From: Ichthyophis bannanicus
Taxonomy: Eukaryota > Chordata > Amphibia > Gymnophiona > Ichthyophiidae
Length of the DNA stretch: 64,000 nt
NCBI GenBank assembly: GCA_033557465.1
Contig: CM066033.1
Location: 18,849,080-18,913,079 of the forward strand
Direction: 5' to 3'
Made by a program: the position numbers and the translations under genes. This document shows, piece by piece, positions 9,985 through 19,758 of the stretch. The notes beneath the pieces are model-generated. The model did not search any database. It worked only from the letters and a program-made list of their open reading frames with translations, and was not told the DNA's origin. The first letter of the stretch is position 1. The number at the start of each line of letters is the position of its first letter.

Positions 9985-12364
9985 TAGTTTTAAAAAAAGG
10001 GAGGGAAGAGGAGGGGTGGGGAGGGGAGGGGGTAGAGGGGAAAAAAGGAAAGGAAAGGAAGGAGGGGCGGAGAGGGAAGAGGAGGGGTGGGGAGGGGAGT
10101 GGGTAGAGGGGGAACAGGAAAGGAAGGAGGGGCAGAGAGGGAAGAGGAGAGGTGGGGGGAAGGAAGGGGGTAGAGGGGGAACAGGAAAGGAAAGCGGGTC
10201 GGAGAGGGAAGAGGAGGGGTGGGGAGGTGAGGGGGTAGAGGGGGAACAGGAAAGGAAGGCGGGACGGAGAGAGGGAAAGGAGGGAGGGGAGGGGAGGGGT
10301 AGAGGGGGAACAGGAAAGGATGGCGGGGCGGAGAGGGAAGAGGAGGGGTGGGGAGGTGAGGGTAGAGGGGGAACAGGAAAGGAAAGCGGGGCAGAGAGAG
10401 GGAAGAGGAGGGGTGGGGAGGGGAGGGGAGGGGGTAGAGGGGAAACAGGAAAGGAAAGCGGGGCGGAGAGGGAATAGGAGGGGTGGGGAGGGGAGGGGGT
10501 AGAGGGGAACAGGAAAGGAAAGCGTGGTGGAGAGGGAAGAGGAGGGGTGGGAGGGGAGGGGGAGGGGAGGGGAGGGGGTAGAGGGGAGGGGGAACAGGAA
10601 AGGAAGGCGGGATGGAGAGTGGAAGAGGAGGGGTGGGGGAGGGGAAGGGGGTAGAGGGGGAACAGGAAAGGAAGGAGGGGCAGAGAGGGAAGAGGAGAGG
10701 TGGGGAGGGGTGGGGTGGGGAGGAGTAGAGGGGGAACAGGAAAGGAAAGCGGGGTAGAGAGGGAAGAGGAGGGGTGGGGAGGGGGGGGTAGAGGGGGAAC
10801 AGGAAAGGAAGGAGGGGCATAGAGAGGGAAGAGGAGGAGGTGGGGGTGGGGAGGTGAGGGGTAGAGGGGGAACAGGAAAGGAAGGCAGGACGGAGAGGGA
10901 GAGGGAAGAGGAGGGGTGGGGAGGGGAGGGGAGGGGGGGGGAACAAACAGGAAGGAGGGGCGGAGAGGGAAGAGGGAAGAAGGAGGGGTGGGAGGGGAGG
11001 GGAGGGGGTAGAGGGGGAACAGGAAAGGAAAGCGGGGGCGGAGAGGGAAGAGGAGGGGTGGGAGGGGGAAGGGGGTAGAGGGGGAACAGGAAGGAAAGCG
11101 GGGTGGAGAGGGAAGAGGAGGTGTGGGGAGGTGAGGGGCTAGAGGGGGAACAGGAAAGGAAGGAGGAGGGGCAGGGAGGGAAGAGGAGAGGTGGGGGAGG
11201 TGAGGGGTAGGGGGGAACAGGAAAGGAAAGCGGGGTGGGAGAGAGGGAAGAGGAGGGGTGGGGAGAGTGAGGGGGTAGAGGAGGAACAGGAAAGGAAGGC
11301 GGGACGGAGCGGGAAGAGGAGGGGTGGGGGAGGGGAGGGGGGTAGAGGAGGAACAGGAAAGGAAGGCGGGACGGAGAGGGACGAGGAGGGGTGGGGAGGG
11401 GAGGGGTTCGAGGGGGAACAGAAAGGAAGGAGGGGCGGAGAGGGAAGAGGAGGGGTGGGGAAGGGAGGGGGTAGATGGAGGGGAACAGGAAAGGCAGGCG
11501 GGACGGAGAGGGAAGAGGAGGGGTGGGGAGGGGAGTGGGTAGAGGGGGAACAGGAAAGGAAGGAGGGGCGGAGAGGGAAGAGGAGGGGGGGGGGAGGGAG
11601 GGGTAGAGGGGGAGAACAGGAAAGGAAGGAGGGGCGGAGAGGGAAGAGGAGGGGTGGGGGAGGGGAGGGGAGGGGTAGGGGGGAACAGTAAAGGAAGGAG
11701 GGCGGAGAGGGAAGAGGGGGGGTGGGGGGAGGGGAGTGGGTGTTAGAGGGGGGAACAGGAAAGGAAGGAGGGGCAGAGAGGGAAGAGCCGAGGAGGGGTG
11801 GGGAGGGGAGGGGGGTTCTAGGGGGGAGGGCACAGGAAAGGAAGGGGGGGGGGTGGAGGGGTATAGAGGGAGGGGTGGGGGAGGTGAGGGGTAAGAGGGG
11901 GAACAGGAAAGGAAGAGGGGGCAGAGAGGGAAGAGGAGAGGTGGGGGAGGGGAGGGTTTAGGGGGGGAACAGGAACAGCGGGACGGAGAGGGAAGAGGAG
12001 GGGTGGGGAGGGGAGGGGTAGAGGGGGGAACAGGAAAGGAAGGAGGGGGAGTCGGGAAGAGGAGGGGGGGGAGGGAGGGGGTAGAGGGGAACAGGAAAGG
12101 AAGGGGGGGACGGAAGAGGGAAGAGGAGGGGTGGGGGGGGAGGGGAGGGGGGGAGGGGGAACAGGAAAAGGAAGGAGGGGCGGAGAGGGAAGAGGAGGGG
12201 TGGGGGGGGGAGGGGGTAGAGGGGGACAGGGAAAGGAAGGAGGGCGGGAAAGGGAAGAGGGAGGGGTGGGGGGGGGAGGGAGGGTAGAGGGGGAACATGG
12301 AAAGGAAGGAGAGGGGTCGGAGAGGGAGAGGAGGGGTGGGGGAGGGGAGGTGGGTAGAGGGGGG
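9985..12364. repeat. Polypurine minisatellite, about 70-bp unit, some 34 copies
   Basis: Nearly every base on the plus strand is G or A. A unit of about 70 bp recurs: AGGAGGGGTGGGGAGG, then GGGTAGAGGGGGAACAGG, then AAAGGAAGGCGGGGCGGAG. Units vary by small insertions and deletions. Long open frames here (over 300 residues of Pro/Ser on the minus strand, Gly/Arg/Glu on the plus strand) come only from the repeat. Such a tract can form triplex or quadruplex DNA and probably caused the assembly gap that follows. Confidence 0.95.
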
Positions 12365-12864
12365 NNNNNNNNNNNNNNNNNNNNNNNNNNNNNNNNNNNN
12401 NNNNNNNNNNNNNNNNNNNNNNNNNNNNNNNNNNNNNNNNNNNNNNNNNNNNNNNNNNNNNNNNNNNNNNNNNNNNNNNNNNNNNNNNNNNNNNNNNNNN
12501 NNNNNNNNNNNNNNNNNNNNNNNNNNNNNNNNNNNNNNNNNNNNNNNNNNNNNNNNNNNNNNNNNNNNNNNNNNNNNNNNNNNNNNNNNNNNNNNNNNNN
12601 NNNNNNNNNNNNNNNNNNNNNNNNNNNNNNNNNNNNNNNNNNNNNNNNNNNNNNNNNNNNNNNNNNNNNNNNNNNNNNNNNNNNNNNNNNNNNNNNNNNN
12701 NNNNNNNNNNNNNNNNNNNNNNNNNNNNNNNNNNNNNNNNNNNNNNNNNNNNNNNNNNNNNNNNNNNNNNNNNNNNNNNNNNNNNNNNNNNNNNNNNNNN
12801 NNNNNNNNNNNNNNNNNNNNNNNNNNNNNNNNNNNNNNNNNNNNNNNNNNNNNNNNNNNNNNNN
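12365..12864. other. Assembly gap, 500 N
   Basis: Exactly 500 unknown bases follow the minisatellite. The round number suggests a placeholder of unknown true length. Confidence 0.98.
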
Positions 12865-12935
12865 TTCTATGTAAACTGCCTTGAATTGTAGAAAGGCTGT
12901 ATATATAAACGTTACATAAATAAATAAATAGCATT
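12865..12935 (+). repeat. LINE/SINE 3' tail remnant
   Basis: The sequence has the form GTAAACTGCCTTGAATTG followed by ACATAAATAAATAAATA. This is the typical 3' tail of L2/CR1-like elements, cut off on its left by the gap. Confidence 0.45.
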
Positions 12936-13142
12936 TGATTTATTTTTCTGTTTGCAGGGTTAAGCCTCAATCTCAAGGTGTCCTTTCCTTTAAAATTGAG
13001 CTAGCACTGCTGTGTAATTGGATTACTCTTAGTATCCAATGTAACATAACAGTGCGTATTAAGTGAACTGTGAGGTGCCCTGGAAGTGCTTTTTCTGCCC
13101 CATCCCCCTTTATTGGTGTTTCGGGATGAGTGTTATAAGTGT

Positions 13143-13225
13143 GAGGGTTGCTCAGGAAGTAATGCCCCACATGTTTTTTCTCAGTCCAGAATGAAGATAG
13201 AGGTGTGAATTTGAAAGGGTAGTAA
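13143..13225 (-). mobile_element. mariner-type transposon, left terminal repeat
   Basis: This starts GAGGGTTGCTCAGGAAG and matches, in inverted orientation, the end at 19675-19758. It stops abruptly at 13225 where the DIRS-like element begins. The rest of the terminal repeat resumes at about 19028. Confidence 0.85.
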
Positions 13226-13249
13226 AGAGTAGTTACTCACCTGTAACAG

Positions 13250-13370
13250 GTGTTCTCCAGGAGCAGCAGGAATCAGTCTTCACATATGGGTGTCATCGAC
13301 GCCGATGAAGCCCCAGTGGCAAGCATTTCCCCAGCTTTCGTATGAAAAGTCCTTTGGGAATGCAGGCACG
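13250..13370. repeat. DIRS copy 1 inverted terminal repeat, distal (3') end
   Basis: This pairs with 18912-19028. It contains CACATATGGGTGTCATCG and CCCCAGCTTTC. A few mismatches separate the two copies. Confidence 0.85.
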
Positions 13371-13811
13371 ATATGGTGGCGGTTTCCACTTCCTGCCTAA
13401 ATGTGCCATCTTTCCTCAGTCAAAATGACATAGCTAGAAGAACAGACACACTAACACAAATGAAAAAACAAACTAGGTACAACTGCAATTCCCAGGGGAG
13501 GGAGGAGAGGGTTGTGAGGACTTGATTCCTGCTGCTCCTTGGAGAAACACCTCGTTTACAGTGAGTCAACTACTCTTTTCTCCAGGACCAAGCAGGAAGT
13601 CAGTCCTCACATATGGGTGACTCCCTAGCTCTGGGCTACCGAGGAACCCAGGCTGAACAAGAGAACTCCCTCTCGTCCCAGCATCAAAGAAAGGCTTTTC
13701 ACTGACACAACCTCCCACAACCTCCACCGGTAGCCCAACAGAGGGCAGGAGGGCAGGAGTTGCCTAAACCTCAAAGAGATTTCGGAGTACCGCCTGCCAA
13801 AAGCACTGTCC

Positions 13812-14964
13812 CTATGGGACTCCCTCTCCAGACAGTAGTAGGCCGCGACACGTCTGGCTTGAAGACCAAGTTGCAGCCCTGCAGATGTCTACCAATGGTA
13901 CAGAGCAGAGATGAGCCACTGAGGCAGCCATTGCCCTGACACGATGGGCCGTGACCCGACCCTGCAAAGGAAGATCAGTCGACTTATAAGCCCAGGTGAT
14001 ACAGTCAGCCACCCAGATGGACAAGGTACGCTTGGACACAGCCAACCCCAACTTATTAGGGTCAAAAGATACGAAGAGCTGAGTAGCCCTTCTATGCTCC
14101 TGCGTACCATCAAGGTAGAAGGATAAGGCCCTCCTACAGTCCAGGGTATGCAGAACTGCTTCAGCCTGGCTTGCATGAGGCTTAGGGAAGAATATAGGAA
14201 GAACCACCTCTTGGTTAAGGTGGAAGGAGGAGACAACTTTTGGGAGGAACTTTGGATGAGTCCTAAGGAACTACCCTGTTCCTATAGAAGCGGGTGTAAG
14301 GCCTGTCACAGACCAGGGCCTGAAGCTCACTTACTCACCTGGCTGAGGTTAGGGCTACCAAGAAGAGTGTCATCCAGGACAGGAAGCGTAGAGGGCAAGT
14401 AGCCATCGGCTCAAAAGGTGGGCAAGTCAGTTGCTGCAAGACTACATTCAACTCTCACTCAGGAGCAGGAGGACGGATTGGAGGCTTGAGCAAAAGCAAG
14501 CCTCTGAGAAACCGGGGACACCAAGGGGTGAACCGAGAGAGAATGTCCATCCACCAGTGAGTGGTGAGCTGCTAGAGCTGAGAGGTGGACCCAAAACAGA
14601 ATTGGACTTAAGTCCCTGATTGGATAAGTGCAGTAAGTACTGAAGCAACTACTGGTACAGTACAGGAGAAGTGATCCTCTGTACGTAGCTGACACCACAC
14701 AGAAAACCTTCTCCATTTGAGAGCATAGGTTTTCCTAGTGGACTGTTTCCTAGAGGCTAGGACAACCTCCTCAACTTCCTGAGGTAGGCCCCAGGGAGCC
14801 AAAACTACCCTTGCAGCCTCCAGGCCATCAAATTGAGAGCTTTGAGATTGGGGTGCAGAAGGGAACCCTGATCCTGGGAGAGAAGGTCGGGTTGCAACCC
14901 CAGAGGCAGTGGGGGATCCATTGCCAGTTGAAGCAGAAGTGGAAACCAAGGCTGTCTCGGCCAC
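13812..14964 (-). pseudogene. DIRS copy 1 tyrosine recombinase, frame-broken
   Basis: The N-terminal SAM-like core-binding part is in the frame 14608-14964, with SRKQSTRKTYALKWRRFSVW. The catalytic C-terminal part is in the frame 13812-14207, with VTAHRVRAMAASVAHL, which contains the HxxR pair of tyrosine recombinases, and DICRAATWSS, the region leading to the nucleophile. The enzyme would integrate the circular DNA copy, explaining the lack of a normal target duplication. The two parts lie in different frames with breaks in the 14208-14607 segment, so the gene is inactive. Confidence 0.85.
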
Positions 14965-15551
14965 CTGGGAGCCACCAGCAGGACTGAGGCCTTGTCCTGA
15001 AGAATCTTGAACAGGGTTCGGGCCACCAGGGGCGTGGGAGGAAACTCATACAGGAGGCCCTGAGACCACGGTATCAGAAAAGCATCTGCTGCTACCCGCA
15101 GAGGATGCAGCTGTCTGGAGCAGAACCGAGGCAGCTGTTTGTTCAGTGGACTGGCAAACAGATCTATCAAAGGAAGACCCCATTTCAGGAAGATCTTCTG
15201 AACCACTAAAGGATGCAGCTGCCACTTGTGGGGCTGCAGAATTCTGCTCAACCTGTTGGCCAGGTAGTTTTCCTGGCCTGGGAGGTACACAGCCTTGAGG
15301 AGCATGTTGTGCTTCTGGGCAAATGAGCAAAGGTCCTGTGCCTCCTGACAAAGGAGCCTGGACCCAGTTCCGCCTTGCTTGTTCACATAAAACATGGCTA
15401 CCTGGTTGTCTGTCTGAACCAGGACAGATTGATGAGCCAGGGCAGGAGAGAAGCTTTGAGAGCTAATCGAATAGCCCTGAGTTCTAGGAGATTGATCTGC
15501 TGTGCGGCTTCCCAGGGAGACCACAGGCCCTGGGTGCACTTGTTCAGACAA
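14805..15551 (-). CDS. DIRS copy 1 RNase H domain and linker to recombinase
   Basis: The 248-residue frame contains VQTDNQVAMFYVNKQGGTGS, a signature of the RNase H domain in DIRS elements, then VYLPGQENYLANRLSR, the next conserved block. The start of the domain (TTDASLQAWG) lies in another frame just upstream, at about 15570-15652. After the RNase H region the frame runs through WGLPLIDLFASPLNKQLPRF and on towards the recombinase. RNase H would degrade RNA in RNA-DNA hybrids during reverse transcription. A frame break upstream makes the product incomplete. Confidence 0.85.
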   Translation of the reverse strand: MSEQVHPGPVVSLGSRTADQSPRTQGYSISSQSFSPALAHQSVLVQTDNQVAMFYVNKQGGTGSRLLCQEAQDLCSFAQKHNMLLKAVYLPGQENYLANRLSRILQPHKWQLHPLVVQKIFLKWGLPLIDLFASPLNKQLPRFCSRQLHPLRVAADAFLIPWSQGLLYEFPPTPLVARTLFKILQDKASVLLVAPRWPRQPWFPLLLQLAMDPPLPLGLQPDLLSQDQGSLLHPNLKALNLMAWRLQG

Positions 15552-15686
15552 TGAGCCCCCAGGCTTGCAGGGAGGCGTCTGTGGTCAGCACTACTGTGTA
15601 CCCAGGAATTTGAAAAGGCACCCCTTTCAGTAGATTGGGTGGGTGCAGCCACCAGTTGAGGGAGTCCAGAAGAGGTTTGGACACCC

Positions 15687-16790
15687 TTATCCTGTCTCTA
15701 AGGTGCCTGTGGCCTGTGACCACTGATTCCGAAGGCACATCTGTGCAGGCTGCATATGGAGCCTGGCATTGGGGGTCACATGAACTGTTGAAGCCATGTG
15801 GCCAAGCAGCCTCAGGCAGAGTCTGGCGGAAGACCATTGACCCGCTGAGAAACTGTTTTGCCAAGTCCATTCAGTCTTTGGGCCCTGTCTGCTGGCAAGA
15901 ATGCCTTTGCCAGGATAGAGTCCAGCCTTGCCCCTATGAAACTCTAAGTTCTGGGAGGGGAGCAAAGTGGACTTTGCAAAGTTTATTACAAACCCCAAGC
16001 TTTGAAGAAGAGCAATAGTTCTGAGAGTGGCCTGTAGGGCCTCCTGGCACGTCTGACCTCTTATGAGCCAGTCGTCCAGATAGGGAAAGACAAAGATGCC
16101 CTGATTTCTCAGGTAGGCTGCCACCACTGCCAGGCATTTGGTAAAGATTCTGGGGGCGGAGGTTAGGCCAAAAGGCAGTACTCTGTATTGATAATGGTTT
16201 CCTCCTCCCACAATGAACCTGAGTGGTACTTTCTGTGGTCTGGATAAATGAGGATGTGAGTGTACGCATCCTTTAGATCTAAGGAGCATAGCCAATATCC
16301 CTGCCGGAGGTAGGGCAGAAGTGTTCCAAGAGTAAGCATCTTGAACTTTACTTTCTCTAGGAACTTGTTGAGATTCCTGAGGTCCAGGATAGGTCGAAGG
16401 CCACTGGTTCTTTTGGGTACCAGGAAATATCTGGGAATAGAACCCTCGACCGTGCATTGAAGGGGCACAGGCTCCACCGCCCTGTCCACCAACAGACCTT
16501 GAAGCTCCTGGAGGAGAAGAACTATGTGCAGGGGAGGCCTTGGAGGCTCTCCTGGAAAATATGGAGGAGGCAGTTGGTGAAAGTGTAGTGCATAGCCCCT
16601 GTGGACTATGTTTAACACCCAACTGTCCCCAGTGATGCGGGGCCACTGGTGGGCAAAGAGGGCGAGGCCGATCTCCTGTGCAGGGTTGGGAGAGCAGGGA
16701 CGGAGAGGCTATGCTCAAGGAGTCAAAAACCCCCACCCTGCTTGGGAGCAGGGGCCGGAGGCTTGGGGGTCCTCTGCCTACGGGGCCCAT
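15687..16790 (-). pseudogene. DIRS copy 1 reverse transcriptase, frame-broken
   Basis: Two overlapping frames make up the domain. The frame at 16163-16618 opens with IVHRGYALHF, then YFLVPKRTSGLRPILDLRNL and CSLDLKDAYTHI, which holds the first catalytic aspartate. The frame at 15687-16790 continues with YRVLPFGLTSAPRIFTK and FPYLDDWLI, the YxDD catalytic motif. The switch of frame falls near 16200, between the LDLKDAY and LPFGL blocks, so the gene is broken. The block order and the FPYLDDWLI form are typical of DIRS-like reverse transcriptases. Confidence 0.88.
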
Positions 16791-17694
16791 TACCCTGCCC
16801 CTTGGCTGGCTGACCCTGGGGTGCAGCTTGGGCAGCCTGATACCGAGGGTACTGTTTGTAGGCAGTGCCCTTCCTCGGGTAAAAGGGCTTTTTACCCGAG
16901 CCCTTCTTCTTGTGAGAAAGGGCAGAGGTCTTTCTAGACAGGCCTTGTCCTTGTAAGGTGCTCGGTCTCGAGCTGTGCGGCCTTCTCGGCCATGGGCTTG
17001 CCAAAAAGGTTCTCACCTCGGCAAGGGACATCGACCAAACTTGTCCTGAACCCATGGCTCGAGGTCCGATGACTGCAGCCATGCCTGGCGTTGAGCCACG
17101 ATGCCGGCTGCCGCAACTCGGGGCCGAAGCCTCAAAGCCATCGTAGGCAGCACGGGATATAAATTTGGAGCATTCCCGAATTCCCGAGGACAAGGACTTG
17201 AATCTCTGCAAGGGCTCCCCGGAGAGACCAGCAGAGAACCCGGCCAACTCCTTGGCCAGGTCCCGCAAGTACATGCCCATGTACAGCTGGTAAGACTGGA
17301 CATGGCAAGCAAGCATCGAGCCCTGGAAGCACTTTCTACCAAAACCATCGAGGTTTCAGGCCTCCCTACCAGGAGGCACCGCGGAGTGCATCTTCTGACT
17401 TTTCAGGAGATGCATGGCCGATTCCACCACCATGGAATGGTGTGGTAGTTGCGCCTTCTGAAAGCCAGGGTTCTTCCGGAGTTGATAAATGGAATCAACC
17501 CGCTTGCTTAGAACCGGCGCCGAGGCCGGTGCCTCCCACATCTGGAAGAGGAGCCATTCCAGCATCGGAAGAACCGGGACAGTAAAGGCCTCCTTCGGAG
17601 GAGAGTCGTACTGCAGGGCCTCGAGCTCCTCGGCTCGAGGCTCTTCCTCGGGGTCCACCGGGATAGCCAACGCGGTGGCCAAATCCCGAGACAA
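16723..17694 (-). pseudogene. DIRS copy 1 Gag-like protein, middle and C-terminal parts
   Basis: Two successive minus-strand frames (17356-17694 and 16723-17316) continue the Gag-like product. The first holds LEWLLFQMWEAPASAPVLSK, then KKNPGF-like and HHSMVVESAMHLLKSQK segments, which match in style the Gag pieces of the other two DIRS-like elements here. The second ends in a Lys/Arg/Pro-rich tail (KKKGSGKKPFYPRKG, QGNGPRRQRTPKPP), a likely nucleic-acid-binding region. At least one frameshift separates the pieces. Confidence 0.65.
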
Positions 17695-17818
17695 AATCCG
17701 AGAACCGGGTATCCTCCGGAGGGGATGTACTCCGGGGTTCAGACTGCAGTGAGTCCGATGGGACGCACCGAGTTTTGAATGTGTCGGGGACTCCTCATCC
17801 TCCGTCTCCCAGGTGGTC

Positions 17819-18769
17819 TCATCCGACGAGGAGGCCAGGGTCCGACCCCGCGGGGCCAGGGAGCACCCGCCCCGACGCCGGAGGCACCGGCGTTGACGCC
17901 CTCGGTCCTGAACGGGAGGTCGAGGGAGACTGCGACCGAGGTCGACCTCGAGCCTTCATGGTCTCGAGTATCGGCTCGGTCTCCGGGGTTGTCTTTGGGG
18001 CAGATGCGCCAGACAGGCTGGCCATCAGCGCCTGCTGCTGCTCCATGAAGGCAGACAGTCTGCACTCCAAGGCTGTCATCCTGAGACTCGGCTCAGGAGA
18101 CGCAGCAGCCACCGACTCGGGCCCTGGCGGTAGCTCTCTGGGAGGAGAGTCCTCGAGGACTACAGGACTTACGTGTCCAGCAGACTCCGGCTCCATGCGA
18201 GGAACTTTGGCAGGCTTCTCTTGTTCCACAGGCCCGGAGCGACGGTCTGGGGTCTTAGACCTGGCCCTCGAAGAGCCAGGGACCTCTTCTGACAATGCCC
18301 TCACGAGCCGCTTCTTCCTCTTGCGTTCCCGGTCGGGGGACCCCCTGTCCGAGGAGCCACGACAGCACTCGGGATCCGAATCCCGAGATGTCGAGGCCTC
18401 AGACGAGGTCCAGGCCCGGCCGGAGGCTGAGTCAGAAAAAAGCCTTTCTTTCTGCTGCTGGCAACTTCGCAGTGCCTTGGAAGTCATCTTCCCACATGGT
18501 CCACACGTCTTAGGGTCGTGATCCGGACTGAGGCACCGAAGGCAGCAGTCGTGCGTGTCGGTGAGAAACATCAACCTCTTACACCGATCACACTTTTTAA
18601 AACCGCTGGAAGCCATCGGGGAAAAAAAGAGTCCCCGCGAGGTCAAAGGCCCGGCCTTCCAGGGAAAAGCAAAAAAGGGAGCGAACGCCAGCCACGAAGG
18701 GCAAAAACCGAAAAAGAAGAAAAGGGCTCGATACCGGTGTACCGAACCCGGCGGGAGAGGAACCGGCAT
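17819..18769 (-). CDS. DIRS copy 1 Gag-like protein, N-terminal part
   Basis: The 316-residue frame carries a cysteine-rich, probably zinc-binding cluster at roughly residues 56-95 (KKCDRCKRLMFL, HDCCLRCLSPDH, TCGPCGK). It continues as a basic, Ser/Arg-rich region, then a segment with ECRLSAFMEQQQALMASL that could form a short coiled coil. Gag-like proteins of DIRS elements are poorly conserved, so the call rests mainly on position: first frame inside the 5' terminal repeat and upstream of the reverse transcriptase. It is frame-shifted from the next segment (17356-17694), which probably belongs to the same protein. The start methionine is not certain. Confidence 0.7.
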   Translation of the reverse strand: MPVPLPPGSVHRYRALFFFFGFCPSWLAFAPFFAFPWKAGPLTSRGLFFSPMASSGFKKCDRCKRLMFLTDTHDCCLRCLSPDHDPKTCGPCGKMTSKALRSCQQQKERLFSDSASGRAWTSSEASTSRDSDPECCRGSSDRGSPDRERKRKKRLVRALSEEVPGSSRARSKTPDRRSGPVEQEKPAKVPRMEPESAGHVSPVVLEDSPPRELPPGPESVAAASPEPSLRMTALECRLSAFMEQQQALMASLSGASAPKTTPETEPILETMKARGRPRSQSPSTSRSGPRASTPVPPASGRVLPGPAGSDPGLLVG

Positions 18770-18911
18770 CGAACCAGAGAAGAAAAAGTAGCGAGAATCA
18801 CCGAAAAAAATCTAACTTTTATCCGGGATGACAGGACACACGTCCGGTGGGCTTCTCGGAAAAAGAGAGACTGAGGTAAGATGGCACCTTTAGGCGGGAA
18901 GGGAACCGCGC

Positions 18912-19028
18912 ATGCGTGCCTGCATTCCCAAAGGCTTTCATGGAAAGCTGGGGAAATGCTCCGCTAGGGCTTCATCGGCGCCGATGACACCCATATGTGA
19001 GGACTGATTTCCTGCTTGGTCCTGGAGA
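18912..19028. repeat. DIRS copy 1 inverted terminal repeat, proximal (5') end
   Basis: This is the reverse-complement partner of 13250-13370 and lies upstream of the gag-like frame on the minus strand. Confidence 0.85.
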
Positions 19029-19758
19029 ACTTGGAACTTCAAAGGACACATGTGTGTAATTTTACAGTCGTCCGAACGGTAGTGTGCTGTGTATGGAATG
19101 GACTGCCTTTTAGTCTCTGGTTCATAGTGGGTGAGCCCATGTTTCGTCACCTGTGATGATCCGGGACAAAAAGGCCTCCCCTCAGCTTCAAAATGCTCCA
19201 ACAAATCAGAGCAGATGTCTTTCCTTTGGCGTTGTGTTCAGTTGTGAGACTTTGCAGAACCCATCTTGCACACACCTTTGAATATCCCAAAGAGTCAATA
19301 ATTGCTATTGCACTACCTCTACTGACGGAAAAGCTGTACGGACAATTCCCGGACTCGTGATGCGCCGATCCGCACGAATAATGTCATCAGCACGCTGCAA
19401 CTTGTCTGGACTGGTGGCCGTTTTACCACTTCCTGAAGCCTTTACTCTCTTCACCCATCATCCAACGGTGCTCCTATCTATCGCAGAACTTCCATACACA
19501 GCACACAAACCGTTTGTGAATGTTTCTCAATCTTTCTTACTCCACCACCAACAATTCAATTGCAGCACAATGATTGTACCGTGTCACTCACAGACACCAT
19601 TTGAAGAATCACTACTGTCTCGCTATTTGACAGACGACTGTAAAAATTACACACGTGTCCTTTGAAGTTCCAAGTTACTACCCTTTCAATTTCACACCTC
19701 TATCTTCATTCTGGACTGAGAAAAAACATGTGGGGCATTACTTTCTGAGCAACCCTCG
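19028..19758 (-). mobile_element. mariner-type transposon, remainder with transposase relic
   Basis: After the DIRS-like insertion the left terminal repeat resumes (CTTGGAACTTCAAAGG), followed by a minus-strand transposase relic and the right inverted end, which finishes GAGCAACCCTC near 19758. On the minus strand, broken frames give KDICSDLLEHFEAEG and then HYEPETKRQS, both diagnostic of mariner transposases, which cut and paste DNA at TA. Without the insertion the element would be only about 0.8 kb. It was therefore already an internally deleted, non-autonomous copy; the C-terminal catalytic half is missing. Exact TA target bases were not settled. Confidence 0.82.

Larger units (their letters stand above)
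13226..19030 (-). mobile_element. DIRS-like tyrosine-recombinase retrotransposon (DIRS copy 1)
   Basis: A 5.8-kb element reads on the minus strand as gag, then reverse transcriptase, RNase H and tyrosine recombinase, the DIRS order. Its ends are inverted repeats of about 120 bp (13250-13370 and 18912-19028). Both contain CACATATGGGTG and GCCGATGAAGCC, read inward. A partial extra copy of the terminal sequence lies inside at 13582-13618, like the internal complementary region of DIRS elements. It has no integrase and no long target duplication, as expected for recombinase-mediated insertion. Several frame breaks show it is no longer intact. Confidence 0.9.

Noticed and set aside
10016..12287. 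Gly/Arg/Glu-rich plus-strand frames resembling RGG proteins
   Set aside because: These are translations of the same G/A tandem repeat, with no start context or conserved core.
9977..12976. A 999-codon minus-strand open frame rich in Pro, Ser and Leu
   Set aside because: It comes from the polypurine minisatellite read on the pyrimidine strand and runs through the 500-N gap. It has no domain and every frame of the repeat is open for long stretches.
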